The notes below the pieces were generated by a model. The model saw only the letters and a list, made by a program, of their open reading frames with translations, was not told the origin of the DNA and made no database searches. Below, in pieces: positions 23,781 to 32,626 of a stretch of DNA of 41,690 bases. The DNA lies in NCBI GenBank assembly GCA_944331895.1, contig CALVIX010000009.1:1-41690 (forward strand), in the 5' to 3' direction. Every line of letters begins with the position of its first letter. Position 1 is the first letter of the stretch. The translations under genes and the position numbers were made by a program. Origin of the DNA: an uncultured Bacilli bacterium. GTDB taxonomy: Bacteria > Bacillota_I > Bacilli_A > RF39 > UBA660.

Positions 23781-24782
23781 CCGTCTTCTTTCTCGTTCTC
23801 TTTCCTTTTGCTTCTGTTTTTGTTTATGTTTGATATAAGCTGCAACTGCCACAAGCGCTGCCGCACCTCCACCAACTTTAACAACCGTTCCGCCAACTTT
23901 TAAAATGACATTCCCCTTTTCAAACGGCTGTCCTGTTACTTGCTCGATCAATTTCTTAGATGTTTCATCCATAGTATGATCAGGAAGTTCTTTGGATGCT
24001 TCTCCAAGCACCGCACCATCTTTTCCTAAAATAGTAAATTTGATAAAGTTATCAAAATTTTGACTCATAGTACCAATTAGATTCATATCTTTCGTACTAG
24101 TTTGCTCTTGCATATTATCAATCCAAGTCATATCTACTTGTTGATACTGTCCATTTTCATCGCGAATCAAAGACCAACCATGGTTTTCCCCATTGGCTGT
24201 TCCCCTTATATAGTAAGCTTCCATATCATTCTCATCGTTAATAAGTGCGTTAAATATTTGCGTGAAATTATAGCATATTCCCTTCCCTGTTTCAATTGCT
24301 TGCAAAGAAGCTTCTCCTACATTCGTATCCCAATCATTATACATTTGAGAAAGTTCTGTCGCACCCTCTGTATTTTCAGTCACTCTTGTGTCGTAAGAAA
24401 GAACCATACCTACTTTTACGATCGCATCTTTTACTTTGGGAGATAGATCATCTCCATAATGTCCATCGACAAACTCACGATATTCTAAAACGTCATCCAT
24501 ATTTACTTGTTCATACGCGTCTTCTACCGCTTCGACAATCCCAGGAGTTTCCATTTTATAGTCCTCTAGATTTACTTCCTCGATCACCTCTTCTTTTGAT
24601 CCATTACTCGGAAAAAAATCTTTTACTAGTTTACATGTAACCCCCGCACTACCAAGTAATATCATACCGCCTAAAAACATTTTCAAGCCGCGATACTTTT
24701 TCTTCTTTTTCCTAGTAGTCATTTGAGAAGAGATCGTTTTCTTACCACTAGGACTACTATAACGATTATTATAATATGCCAT
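23769..24782 (-). CDS. Membrane-anchored transglutaminase-like protein
   Basis: 337 residues. A basic N-terminus and one transmembrane helix (about residues 33-52) precede a transglutaminase-like cysteine-hydrolase domain with the full triad order: Cys in ETGKGICYNFTQIFNAL (about 172), His in ENHGWSLI and Asp in QVDMTW. A second hydrophobic stretch near residue 305 (GGTVVKVGGGAAALVAVAAY) precedes a tail of basic residues (KQKERERERRRRGR). Such domains cleave or cross-link proteins. Proximity to cotE raises a spore-coat role, but both genes have separate terminators, so this is inference only. Confidence 0.75.
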   Translation of the reverse strand: MAYYNNRYSSPSGKKTISSQMTTRKKKKKYRGLKMFLGGMILLGSAGVTCKLVKDFFPSNGSKEEVIEEVNLEDYKMETPGIVEAVEDAYEQVNMDDVLEYREFVDGHYGDDLSPKVKDAIVKVGMVLSYDTRVTENTEGATELSQMYNDWDTNVGEASLQAIETGKGICYNFTQIFNALINDENDMEAYYIRGTANGENHGWSLIRDENGQYQQVDMTWIDNMQEQTSTKDMNLIGTMSQNFDNFIKFTILGKDGAVLGEASKELPDHTMDETSKKLIEQVTGQPFEKGNVILKVGGTVVKVGGGAAALVAVAAYIKHKQKQKQKERERERRRRGR

Positions 24783-24814
24783 ATTATACCTGCTTTCTAT
24801 TTTTATTTACAATG

Positions 24815-24837
24815 AAAAAACGTCTAACCGACGTTTT
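24815..24837 (-). terminator. Terminator after the 166-residue membrane protein gene
   Basis: Stem AAAACGTC/GACGTTTT followed by T's on minus at the end of the gene starting at 25336. Confidence 0.75.
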
Positions 24838-25336
24838 ATTTACGACTTTTTCCAGAGTGCTCTTCTAAAAATTGATCTGAGAACTCTATCACTTGATCAT
24901 TTTCTAAAGGTTCTCCCTGTAGATCTTTGTCGATTTTAACCCTTCCGTTATGATCGATATAATCTTGATACTGTCCTTCGTAAATTGCATCTAAAATATC
25001 TTTTGTCGTCGCTTCTTCATTCACAATTTTATAATCTTGTACAAAACTCCGTTTATTCAATTCATGATTATGTTGAATTTGTCCTTCATTATAAGTATCG
25101 TATTTATGTTCTACGTATTCATATTGATGACTTTCCAATGCACTATCTGCGATTCCATATCCAGCTGCACCTAAAAGTGCGATAATTCCCGCTCTTTTTA
25201 ATATCCATGAAAGTTTAGAATGTTTTTTCATTGCGTGTTTATTTTTATAAGTTACTTTTGTATGAGCTAAAATTTCTTCTCTTTCTTGCTCTTTACGATT
25301 GTATTCATTGTTTGCAAAACTAGGAATTTCTGCCAC
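24836..25336 (-). CDS. Single-pass membrane protein of unknown function
   Basis: About 166 residues from GTG at 25336, 9 nt after GAGAGGAG; a TTG at 25345 would directly abut the ribosome site. A charged cytoplasmic N-terminus (EYNRKEQEREEILAHTK) is followed by a helix WILKRAGIIALLGAAGYGIA and an external, His/Glu-rich region. No family recognised. Layout (basic segment, one helix, external tail) mirrors the transglutaminase-like neighbour downstream, so the two may act together. Confidence 0.6.
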   Translation of the reverse strand: MAEIPSFANNEYNRKEQEREEILAHTKVTYKNKHAMKKHSKLSWILKRAGIIALLGAAGYGIADSALESHQYEYVEHKYDTYNEGQIQHNHELNKRSFVQDYKIVNEEATTKDILDAIYEGQYQDYIDHNGRVKIDKDLQGEPLENDQVIEFSDQFLEEHSGKSRK

Positions 25337-25395
25337 AACTAACAACTCCTCTCATGCTTATAATTTACTACATTTTCATCATTTTTGTCAAATGA

Positions 25396-25424
25396 AAAGT
25401 AAGATATACATACTATCTTACTTT
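25396..25424 (-). terminator. Terminator after the ubiquitin-domain gene
   Basis: Perfect 11-bp stem AAAGTAAGATA/TATCTTACTTT (25396-25406 with 25414-25424) then TTCATTTG on minus; overlaps the gene's stop. Confidence 0.75.
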
Positions 25425-27110
25425 CAACTTGACATTTTTCCTTATTTGGATTGTCGCTATCATGATTCCTATGATAGATATACTAGCTAACCCTACATAC
25501 TTTAATATGTTATCAAGCGTTAAGGGGTTATTTTGAATGTTTGCATCAGACTTGTTTTCTTCTCTCTCTTCTTCCGAAGGTGTTGTAACATCCTGTTTCT
25601 CTGCTACGATCAACGTCGTTTTTGCACTTACTCCATTTTGATACATCACAGTAAGTTCATACGTTCCCGGTAATAAAGATTTCAAATACTCTTTCTTTAA
25701 GGTGAGGTTCATACTTCCCGCTTGAGCAATATAATCATCACTACTTAACTCTTTTCCGTTTACTAAAACTTTATTAAGTTCTCCTAAATCACCGTTCAAA
25801 GTAAATGTTAGATCATGGTTTTCGTATAATTTATCACCATCGATAAATTGATATTTCTTCGCTTCGAATGTAGATGTAATTGTAACATTGCTCTCTGGCA
25901 TGATAAACTTACCATTTTGTACTTCTATTTGAACTCCATTCTGATCAGTTACCGTAACACTAACTAGTTGATACCCCAAATCAGGCGTTGTCGATATTGT
26001 TACAGTTCGATCATCATCGATAACATAACTCGTCTTTCCGTGAGGAGCGTCTGTAATACTGATATTCCCAATTTGATACGGATCAGTCTTCGTTCCAGTT
26101 CCAATCAAAATCTCACTAGAAAGATCAATAGCAATGACTGGTCGAACTTTACTGCGTATGACAGACGTATTATATAGCAATTCCCCATAAAATGAATTTA
26201 CTGTATAGACTGCATCTCCAATTTCTCTAATCGGTGTTAAAGTCCACCAAGCTCTATAAGAGTTTTCATTATCATAATTGAACCAATTTGTATCCCGGCA
26301 AATCTCATGATTTTGGTTATTTTTTAAGATAGTTCCACATTGTGTTTCGTTTACGTGTGCTTTCATATATTCACTTACGGTAATAAGCCCTATCTTTTCC
26401 TCGGAGATCTCGGCATTTTCATCTACAATTTGTGCTTCTAAATTATCGTTATTATAATTGATCTCTCCAATTGAAAATGGTGTCGATAGCATTTTTGTTT
26501 GCTGTTCTTCTGAAAACTGATTCAAGTAAGTTGTATTCAAGTAATTACGCAATGAAGATTGTTTCCAATTTCCATCCATCGTATCACTAAATGTCTGTTC
26601 TTCTTCAAGTGGGTCTACTTTCACAAGTTTAATTTTCTCATCACTGATAGAAATAATTCTCCATAATTCATCGTTCCACTTAAAATAATTATTAGGATTA
26701 CTTCCCTTATAAATAACATCGTTTACATCGCCATATTCGTAATCTGAAAATAATCCATCTCCAACATTTGCTACATCCAATTTCTTCTTCCCAACGACGA
26801 TTGTATAAGGTTTCAATACCAAATGTAACGTACTATCTTTTTGCACGCTATAATCTTGTAAAGTATTTCCATCTTCCAACTGTTTTCCCGCAAAAACCAA
26901 CCTCTGTAAATTAACTGGTATTCCTTCTTTTTCATTGATTTTTTCTTTTACGATTTCGATTCTTTCTGTCGGCTCCACTTCTAAAGTAATATGTTTTCCC
27001 GATAGAGTCTTTACGAAAATTTGCATGGCATCCGCCTTCATCGGTGATGCAAAAAATAGAATTGTTAAGAATATAGTCAATATTCCTGCTTTCAAACATT
27101 TATCTTTCAT
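25413..27110 (-). CDS. Secreted membrane-anchored protein with N-terminal ubiquitin domain
   Basis: 565 residues. A signal peptide ends in an AxA-type site (KADA, residues 25-28), so signal peptidase would expose Met29, which aligns with Met1 of ubiquitin. Residues 29-100 match human ubiquitin at 53 of 72 positions by my alignment; Lys6, 11, 27, 29, 33, 48 and 63 equivalents are kept, as are Leu8, His68 and Val70 (Ile44 is Val). The C-terminal LRLRGG is absent and the chain runs on. Next come a DUF6273-like surface domain (about 130-345, WRIISISD...VRPVIAIDL), a bacterial repeat/InlB_B-like domain (about 350-415), an X2/Ig-like domain (about 420-500), a Glu-rich linker and a C-terminal membrane helix with a basic tail. 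Strong promoter, own terminator. Confidence 0.9.
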   Translation of the reverse strand: MKDKCLKAGILTIFLTILFFASPMKADAMQIFVKTLSGKHITLEVEPTERIEIVKEKINEKEGIPVNLQRLVFAGKQLEDGNTLQDYSVQKDSTLHLVLKPYTIVVGKKKLDVANVGDGLFSDYEYGDVNDVIYKGSNPNNYFKWNDELWRIISISDEKIKLVKVDPLEEEQTFSDTMDGNWKQSSLRNYLNTTYLNQFSEEQQTKMLSTPFSIGEINYNNDNLEAQIVDENAEISEEKIGLITVSEYMKAHVNETQCGTILKNNQNHEICRDTNWFNYDNENSYRAWWTLTPIREIGDAVYTVNSFYGELLYNTSVIRSKVRPVIAIDLSSEILIGTGTKTDPYQIGNISITDAPHGKTSYVIDDDRTVTISTTPDLGYQLVSVTVTDQNGVQIEVQNGKFIMPESNVTITSTFEAKKYQFIDGDKLYENHDLTFTLNGDLGELNKVLVNGKELSSDDYIAQAGSMNLTLKKEYLKSLLPGTYELTVMYQNGVSAKTTLIVAEKQDVTTPSEEEREENKSDANIQNNPLTLDNILKYVGLASISIIGIMIATIQIRKNVKLKVR

Positions 27111-27133
27111 TCAAATCCCTACTCTCTTATTTT

Positions 27134-27161
27134 AGTATAAATAAGTTTTGGATGATGTCAA
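27134..27161 (-). promoter_or_regulatory. Promoter of the ubiquitin-domain gene
   Basis: Consensus -35 TTGACA (27156-27161), 16-nt spacer, -10 TATACT (27134-27139); about 25 nt before the ATG. The -35 overlaps the end of the upstream gene, so the ubiquitin gene is probably transcribed on its own. Confidence 0.8.
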
Positions 27162-27790
27162 TTTGTTTTGTTTTGCAATCTGTTATAAACATCTTCAAAT
27201 TCACGATTCGTGACTTTTCTCTCCTGATAAATATTCCATATTCCATTTAAATAATCTTCGGTAGCAACGATCTTTTCGATTCTCTCATCATTTAAATTCT
27301 GGTACCGATAACAATCGTCTAAATCTAACAATAACTTCTGTGCTTGCTTCCAATTTTGACCAATTAAAATATTTTTCGTAATCATTCCTAAATTTCCCGT
27401 CGTAAATGCTCCTTGAATCGTATCCTCTCCACATACTAGTAGTAATAGAAAAAAATAACTCTTTTCTCCGTTGTGGATAAAATCGATATATGCTTGGTTT
27501 AAATAATGTAATTTAGGAAGTCCGGCAATCAAAAGTAGTTCTGCGTATTTTTTAAATGATGACGCACTTGGTAAATATAAGATATTTTCTCGTTTTTGAT
27601 AATATGGTACTATTTTTTCTTCCGATACTACTATTTGTACATTGAAACAACGATGATAGACATTTTCAAAACTACACCAATCGTTTCCATCTAAAAACGA
27701 AAGACGATCTATCAATATATCTTTTTGTCCTTTTGTTAAATGTTCGTTTTTGCGAATCGCACTTCGAATCTTAGTCATCCATTTTTCCAC
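27158..27790 (-). CDS. Soluble protein of unknown function beside the ubiquitin-domain gene
   Basis: About 210 residues from GTG at 27790, 10 nt after AGGAGG; the open frame extends to 27859 but that part overlaps the symporter terminator and promoter. An ATG at 27778 is an alternative. No signal peptide; one hydrophobic stretch (SYFFLLLLVCG) looks buried rather than membrane-spanning. The sequence is rich in aromatic and charged residues and matches no family I recognise. A TGTTATAAT extended -10 lies at 27803-27811. Confidence 0.55.
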   Translation of the reverse strand: MEKWMTKIRSAIRKNEHLTKGQKDILIDRLSFLDGNDWCSFENVYHRCFNVQIVVSEEKIVPYYQKRENILYLPSASSFKKYAELLLIAGLPKLHYLNQAYIDFIHNGEKSYFFLLLLVCGEDTIQGAFTTGNLGMITKNILIGQNWKQAQKLLLDLDDCYRYQNLNDERIEKIVATEDYLNGIWNIYQERKVTNREFEDVYNRLQNKTN

Positions 27791-27821
27791 TTCCGTAATA
27801 CCTCCTATCTCATTATAACAG

Positions 27822-27846
27822 AAAAAGGACATTATGTCCTTTGTTC
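27822..27846 (-). terminator. Terminator of the symporter gene
   Basis: Palindromic stem AAAGGACAT/ATGTCCTTT with TTTTTC on minus, overlapping the stop codon. Confidence 0.75.
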
Positions 27847-29073
27847 TTTTTCTAGCCAATCTTTTCCTTCGACAAGTCGCGTCGTCATCATCGCTGAGGT
27901 GCTATCTCCAACTACATTTAAACAAGTCGCAGGTGGATCGATCAACCATCCGATTGTTGCAATAATTGCAAATGCACTTGGTGGAAAACCATAAAGAGAG
28001 ACGATCAACATTTCACCAATGAGACCTCCACCTGGAATTCCAGACATGACAACACCACTTAATACTGCAATTAAAATAGCGATCGCATAAGTATCAATTC
28101 CCGAAAACTCTTTACCGAAAATTCCAAATAAGAATACGATTTTTAAAATAGCGCCCATAGCACTACCTTCCATATGCATCGTAGCTCCAATTGGAAGCGT
28201 TACTTCGCGTACGTCTTTTGGAACTTTCATTTTTTCCGTTTGTTCTAATCCAGTTGGCAAAGATGCGAGTGAACTTTGTGTCGCAAGAGATGTAATTGCA
28301 ACAGGAAAGACGTTTTTAAAAAAGATGTGTACCCCCTTCTTACCTCCTGCTAAGTAAGAGTAAAGTACATAAAAGACAAAGAAATATACGATGCATAAGA
28401 CATAATAAATCGCCATACTCTTCGCATAACTTCCAAGTAGATTTGGACCAAACTCTCCAATCAAAGCTGCAAAATATGCACATAATCCAATTGGTGCATA
28501 GTACATAACGATATGAACAATCGTCATCATCGCTTTTGATAATGCATCTAATCCTTGTGCGATTGCAGTTCCTCTCTTACCAATTTTACTAACTCCGATT
28601 CCAAATAAGATAGTAAAGATAATGAGTGGTAGCATATTATTACGAGATAGAAGTGCACTAAAATCAGTCACGGTAAGCGCACTGACAATTTGCTCTCCAA
28701 CATTTACTTTTTCTACCTTCTCTGCAACATCGATCGCAATTTTCGTATTACCGACTGGATCGATTACAAGAACGACAATCAACATGATCAATGCCGCAAT
28801 CGCACTCGTGATAATAAATACGAAAAACAAGTAACGTAAAATTTTACCAAGTCGTTTCATATCGATCATATTGGCAACAGATGAAGATATCGTAAAAAAG
28901 ACAAGTGGAACCACTAAAGTATACATCATATTTAAAAAGACATCCCCAAATGGTTTTAATATTACCGCATCTTCTTTTAATACGATTCCTAGAATACTTC
29001 CTAAGATAATCGATGCTAGTAATATTAGTGGAAAACGATATGCTTTAAACGTTTTCGATTTAAAAAAACTCAT
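27832..29073 (-). CDS. Dicarboxylate/amino acid:cation symporter
   Basis: 413 residues of the DAACS (GltP/DctA) family, which takes up glutamate, aspartate or C4-dicarboxylates with Na+ or H+. Reentrant hairpin 1 is seen as TSLATQSSLASLPTGLE, helix 7 as PIGATMHMEGSAM (usual NMDG is HMEG), hairpin 2 as GIPGGGLIGE and helix 8 as NVVGDSTSAMMTTRL. The usual Asp of helix 8 is kept. The substitution in NMDG, at a sodium-site motif, may alter ion coupling. Ribosome site GGAGGT and the ATG lie inside a long hairpin (29062-29118). Confidence 0.9.
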   Translation of the reverse strand: MSFFKSKTFKAYRFPLILLASIILGSILGIVLKEDAVILKPFGDVFLNMMYTLVVPLVFFTISSSVANMIDMKRLGKILRYLFFVFIITSAIAALIMLIVVLVIDPVGNTKIAIDVAEKVEKVNVGEQIVSALTVTDFSALLSRNNMLPLIIFTILFGIGVSKIGKRGTAIAQGLDALSKAMMTIVHIVMYYAPIGLCAYFAALIGEFGPNLLGSYAKSMAIYYVLCIVYFFVFYVLYSYLAGGKKGVHIFFKNVFPVAITSLATQSSLASLPTGLEQTEKMKVPKDVREVTLPIGATMHMEGSAMGAILKIVFLFGIFGKEFSGIDTYAIAILIAVLSGVVMSGIPGGGLIGEMLIVSLYGFPPSAFAIIATIGWLIDPPATCLNVVGDSTSAMMTTRLVEGKDWLEKEQRT

Positions 29074-29118
29074 ATTTACCTCCTACTACACTATATGAAA
29101 GTAGAAGATAAATATGAG
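29062..29118 (-). terminator. Terminator hairpin overlapping the symporter start codon
   Basis: On minus a 19-bp stem (29100-29118 with 29069-29087, two G-U pairs) and a 12-nt loop are followed by seven T's at 29062-29068. It begins 4 nt after the stop of the gene ending at 29122, so it can terminate that gene. Its 3' arm contains the symporter ribosome site GGAGGT and ATG, and the T-run encodes the next codons. Confidence 0.75.
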
Positions 29119-29121
29119 AAT

Positions 29122-30249
29122 TTAAGCGAAATATGTCGTTAGAAAAGATGGCATAAAAATTGTCACACCAACGAGCAAAAGTATTATGCACGTAAATACG
29201 ATCTTTCTTATCTTCCGATCAGAAATCAATTTATGGAACAGTAATAAGAATACTTGGATGAACAACGTTCCAATTGCAAGGGCAACAGAGAACACTAGAT
29301 AATCTATCATGCGATCCATAAAAGATACGTTCTGTAGATTCATCATCGTCATCATCGTCGTAATATAAGACGTTTTTGTACCTAAAAAGAAGATCATTCC
29401 AATAAGACATAGTGAGAGAAATAATACGATAATAATCGATCTTTTCTCCTGAAAACAATATTTCCACCACGATTGGTTTTGGCACCACCATAATCCTAAG
29501 ATACTTATAAGGAATAAATATGGAATAAAGTTTCGATAACCATTCAAGAAAGAAGATAAATTGGTATCTTGGAATGTACATAAAACAAAAATATAAACGA
29601 CTGCAAGCGTGATAGATACGAGAGCAACATAGCGAAATCGATCCTCTTCCCTTTCTACATGACACATACAAAAACTAGCGATCACCAAAAATATAAGCAG
29701 ATATGGATGCACACTAGAAAGGAGTCCCATGATTGCGTTATAGGAAATCAGATCCATCTCTTTCCCGTTAATTTCTCCCAAGATTGGAACTGTATATAGA
29801 AGGTCATCACTTTCTTGGGTATCCGTTTCTACGACTTTTTCTTCTTCTTGTACACCGTTTTTTAAAACATCTGCAACGACATCTCGATACGCTTCCGGAT
29901 TTTGTTCGTAATAAGTAACCGCATTCGTTATATCAGTTTTCGTATTCTCATCAAAACCTGTAAAATAACGCTCTCCAATGACTGTAAATGGTACTCCTAT
30001 GCTCGTTGACCCTAACGTTTTTTGCACATTTGCTTTCAAAGTGTCATTTTCAGGATGATACCATACCTCATATAATGTCGTCGTGACATTAGGATTTGAC
30101 TGCTTCACCGTTTCTAAATAATCAATCTCTGCTCTACAATGTGGACAGGTACTGCCGTGAAATAGATAAATCGTAATAGGTTCCGCCTTTACTACCGATG
30201 GAATAAGAAAGCAAAAACAACCGATCAAAAACAATCCTAACTTTTTCAT
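29122..30249 (-). CDS. Thioredoxin-like/membrane fusion protein
   Basis: 375 residues. A signal peptide (1-22) precedes an external thioredoxin fold with a CPHC redox motif in LFHGSTCPHCRAEIDYL (about 35-38) and cis-Pro in SIGVPFTVIG. After a linker come about six transmembrane helices (residues 175-372), the first with an internal CMCH. The layout suggests a surface thiol oxidoreductase or reductant carrier; the membrane part is not the standard CcdA/DsbD fold, at least by eye. It probably ends at the unusual terminator over the symporter start. Confidence 0.7.
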   Translation of the reverse strand: MKKLGLFLIGCFCFLIPSVVKAEPITIYLFHGSTCPHCRAEIDYLETVKQSNPNVTTTLYEVWYHPENDTLKANVQKTLGSTSIGVPFTVIGERYFTGFDENTKTDITNAVTYYEQNPEAYRDVVADVLKNGVQEEEKVVETDTQESDDLLYTVPILGEINGKEMDLISYNAIMGLLSSVHPYLLIFLVIASFCMCHVEREEDRFRYVALVSITLAVVYIFVLCTFQDTNLSSFLNGYRNFIPYLFLISILGLWWCQNQSWWKYCFQEKRSIIIVLFLSLCLIGMIFFLGTKTSYITTMMTMMNLQNVSFMDRMIDYLVFSVALAIGTLFIQVFLLLFHKLISDRKIRKIVFTCIILLLVGVTIFMPSFLTTYFA

Positions 30250-30267
30250 AAAACCTCCTTATAACAA

Positions 30268-30290
30268 GAAAGTAGGTCCTCACCTACTTA
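30268..30290 (-). terminator. Terminator after the zinc-ribbon gene
   Basis: Stem AAGTAGGT/ACCTACTT, with a modest T-rich tail. Confidence 0.55.
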
Positions 30291-30857
30291 ATCTATCATC
30301 TTTGTACAACGAAAGATATTAGAACTATTCTTATTTTGAAGTAACAGTTGGTTCGTCTGGCTACCATGGATTACACCATCATACTCGATCAAATGTAAAT
30401 CATCACTCGTGACACCATCTACAGTATACCGATCAGTATATAAATCCAAATCATATTCCATATAGTCCTCTTCAAATTCATACTCAGAATCTAACTCGTA
30501 CGTTCCGACAATTTCTAATTTCATTGGAGATTCAGAATTGTATAACTGAAACTTTCCACTTTCACTAATATATAAAACTTGATTGTCTCCACAATCCCAA
30601 GAGCCATATAGATCTTCACTTTGAACCTTTATAGAAGCTCCAATCCATATAGGAACAATCGTAAAAACCGCAATCCATCCTACGACAAATAAAAATGCCA
30701 AAATGATATATACCTTATTTTTCTCTTTACGCCTTCTAAAAAATTCTTCTTTTTCCCTCTCGTTTTCACTCTGCATATTGAGTTCTAATGCTTTCCCACA
30801 TCGATGACAAAATTTCGCATCGGCTTGTTGTTTTTCTCCACAATATCTACAATACAT
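30288..30857 (-). CDS. Zinc-ribbon membrane protein
   Basis: 189 residues. Residues 1-24 are a zinc ribbon (MYCRYCGEKQQADAKFCHRC) on the cytoplasmic side. After a basic linker (EEFFRRRKEKNK) a membrane helix covers about residues 49-72, and the remaining 115 residues are external, acidic and beta-rich (GSWDCGDNQVLYISESGKFQ), which recalls lipocalin-like or DUF domains measuring the surface. Function unknown. Ribosome site AAGGAGAGG. Confidence 0.7.
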   Translation of the reverse strand: MYCRYCGEKQQADAKFCHRCGKALELNMQSENEREKEEFFRRRKEKNKVYIILAFLFVVGWIAVFTIVPIWIGASIKVQSEDLYGSWDCGDNQVLYISESGKFQLYNSESPMKLEIVGTYELDSEYEFEEDYMEYDLDLYTDRYTVDGVTSDDLHLIEYDGVIHGSQTNQLLLQNKNSSNIFRCTKMID

Positions 30858-30905
30858 ACTTTCCTCTCCTTAGTATCATTATATCAAATTTTTTTCGATT
30901 TTGCT

Positions 30906-32027
30906 CTATTTATGTAAATGTTCATATTCTTGTTTTAATACTTTTAAAAACGTTTCGATTTCCTCTTCTTTCGTATCACTTGAAATACTAACGCGCATAC
31001 TTGTATTCGCGACCTCTTCTTCTTTAGTTAACGCATATACAGGAATTGACATTCCCGATCCTTTGGAACATGCGGTCTTTGTCGATATAAAGATATCGTG
31101 TTCTTCAAGTGCATGTAACATCGTCTCTGGTTTTACCCCAACCACACTAAAATTGACGATGTGAGGAATACATGCCTCTGTATGATTCAAAATAATTCCG
31201 TCAATTTTTCTAAGTCCTTCACAAAGTTGATGAGAATATTTTTCGACACGCTCGTTTTTCATGTTTAAATCTTGTAGCGCTAATCGCAATGCTTTGGCTA
31301 AACTCACAATCAATGGTAGGGCTGGTGTTCCACTACGGTATATGGTAGTACTTTTTCCTCCATAGATCATCGGTTCTAATTCGATCTTATCTTTTTTTAC
31401 AAGACATCCAATTCCTTTTAAACCATAAAATTTATGGGCAGAAAAAGACACTAGATCAACATTCGTAAATGGAATTTCGACTTTTCCAATACTCTGCGTC
31501 ATATCGACATGGAAAAAGCACTTAGGATATGACTTCAGAAGATCGCCAATTTGCTCGATCGGTTGTAAAACTCCAAGCTCACTCGATACACTCGCAATAC
31601 TGACAAGTATCGTATCATCTCTAAGCATATTTTCTAATGCTACAATATCAACTTGTCCATTTTTTAAAAGTGGGACGTAATCGATCTCAAACCCCATTTT
31701 CTTTAAATGCTCACATGGTTCTATGATAGAAGAATGTTCTAGTTGCGTCGTAATGATGTGCTTTCCTCGATTATAATATTTACGTGCAATCCCTAAAATT
31801 GCTAGATTGTTTGATTCACTCGAACCACTCGTATAAATAACTTCACTCGGTTTTATATTTAATAAATCGGCGATTTGCTTTGTAGCAGCATCCATTAAAT
31901 GTTTGGATTTGATCCCTAGAGAATGCAATGAATTAGGATTCCCCATATAATTTCGTGCTGTATCGCAAAAACTCTTTAAAACTTCTTCTCTCACTGGAGT
32001 CGTTGCAGAATAATCTAAATATATCAT
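30906..32027 (-). CDS. Cysteine desulfurase (NifS/IscS-like)
   Basis: 373 residues from the ATG at 32027 (GGTGAT upstream; an in-frame GTG at 32036 is less likely). A PLP enzyme that frees sulfur from cysteine for Fe-S clusters or tRNA thiolation. N-terminal IYLDYSATTPV, the PLP-lysine in SFSAHKFYGLKGIG and the active-site cysteine loop in TKTACSKGSGM are all present. It is not next to iscU, mnmA or thiI here, so the acceptor pathway is not shown. The active loop is short, as in group II-like NifS enzymes used for tRNA modification. Confidence 0.88.
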   Translation of the reverse strand: MIYLDYSATTPVREEVLKSFCDTARNYMGNPNSLHSLGIKSKHLMDAATKQIADLLNIKPSEVIYTSGSSESNNLAILGIARKYYNRGKHIITTQLEHSSIIEPCEHLKKMGFEIDYVPLLKNGQVDIVALENMLRDDTILVSIASVSSELGVLQPIEQIGDLLKSYPKCFFHVDMTQSIGKVEIPFTNVDLVSFSAHKFYGLKGIGCLVKKDKIELEPMIYGGKSTTIYRSGTPALPLIVSLAKALRLALQDLNMKNERVEKYSHQLCEGLRKIDGIILNHTEACIPHIVNFSVVGVKPETMLHALEEHDIFISTKTACSKGSGMSIPVYALTKEEEVANTSMRVSISSDTKEEEIETFLKVLKQEYEHLHK

Positions 32028-32072
32028 AATCATCACCGCTTTTATTGTATCAAATTTATATATAACATGCTA

Positions 32073-32094
32073 CAAAAAAAGCGCAAAAGCGCTT
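32073..32094 (-). terminator. Terminator of the cvpA-trxA-DUF1653 operon
   Basis: Stem AAGCGC/GCGCTT with loop of four, then seven T's on minus; overlaps the DUF1653 stop. Confidence 0.85.
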
Positions 32095-32311
32095 ATTCAA
32101 CTTCTTCGAAACGATATTTCTGTTTGACATCAGGATACTTTTCATGATCTACTTCCGATAGAAACATATCACATGGCCTAGCCCAAACTTGATCTTCATG
32201 CTGATAGATAACAAGATCTTCCATCGTCTCTGTATGCTTTGCTATCGCAATTACTGTTATGATGTGTCCTTTAAAATGGCGATATCGACAGCCTACTTTT
32301 ATCTTTCTCAT
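32093..32311 (-). CDS. DUF1653 family protein
   Basis: 72 residues. The pattern [20 protein letters not shown], then [19 protein letters not shown], is the DUF1653 signature: a small beta-barrel protein widely found and uncharacterised. Third gene of an operon after trxA (3-nt gap). The weak ribosome site suggests translational coupling. Confidence 0.88.
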   Translation of the reverse strand: MRKIKVGCRYRHFKGHIITVIAIAKHTETMEDLVIYQHEDQVWARPCDMFLSEVDHEKYPDVKQKYRFEEVE

Positions 32312-32314
32312 CTA

Positions 32315-32626
32315 TTACTTATTTTCCTCTATCCATTTTGTCAATAAGGGTTCCGGCATATATCCAGTCTTTTTAGATACTTCTTTCCCATCTTTAAACA
32401 AAATCATCGTTGGTACGCTCATAATTCCAAAAGAACGTGCGATATCCATCGCTTCATCGATATCTACTTTTACGATTTTAACTTCACTTCTCGTGTTAGC
32501 GATTTCTTCTAGGACAGGTCCCAACATTTTACAAGGGCCACACCAAGTTGCAAAGAAGTCAACTAATACGTAACCTTCCTTTGTAAGTTCGTGAAAATTA
32601 TCGTTGGTTGCATGTAATATCTCCAT
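32315..32626 (-). CDS. trxA: Thioredoxin
   Basis: 103 residues. The redox motif WCGPC lies at about 28-32 in LVDFFATWCGPCKMLGP, cis-Pro in SFGIMSVPTMILFKDG and the C-terminal helix is complete. It reduces disulfides in the cytoplasm. Its ATG overlaps the cvpA stop (TAATG), with AGGAGG upstream. Confidence 0.95.
   Translation of the reverse strand: MEILHATNDNFHELTKEGYVLVDFFATWCGPCKMLGPVLEEIANTRSEVKIVKVDIDEAMDIARSFGIMSVPTMILFKDGKEVSKKTGYMPEPLLTKWIEENK

Noticed and set aside
29231-29671. A 146-residue minus-strand frame overlapping the thioredoxin/membrane fusion gene
   Set aside because: It lies in another frame of a well-supported membrane protein gene, with low-complexity runs and no ribosome site.
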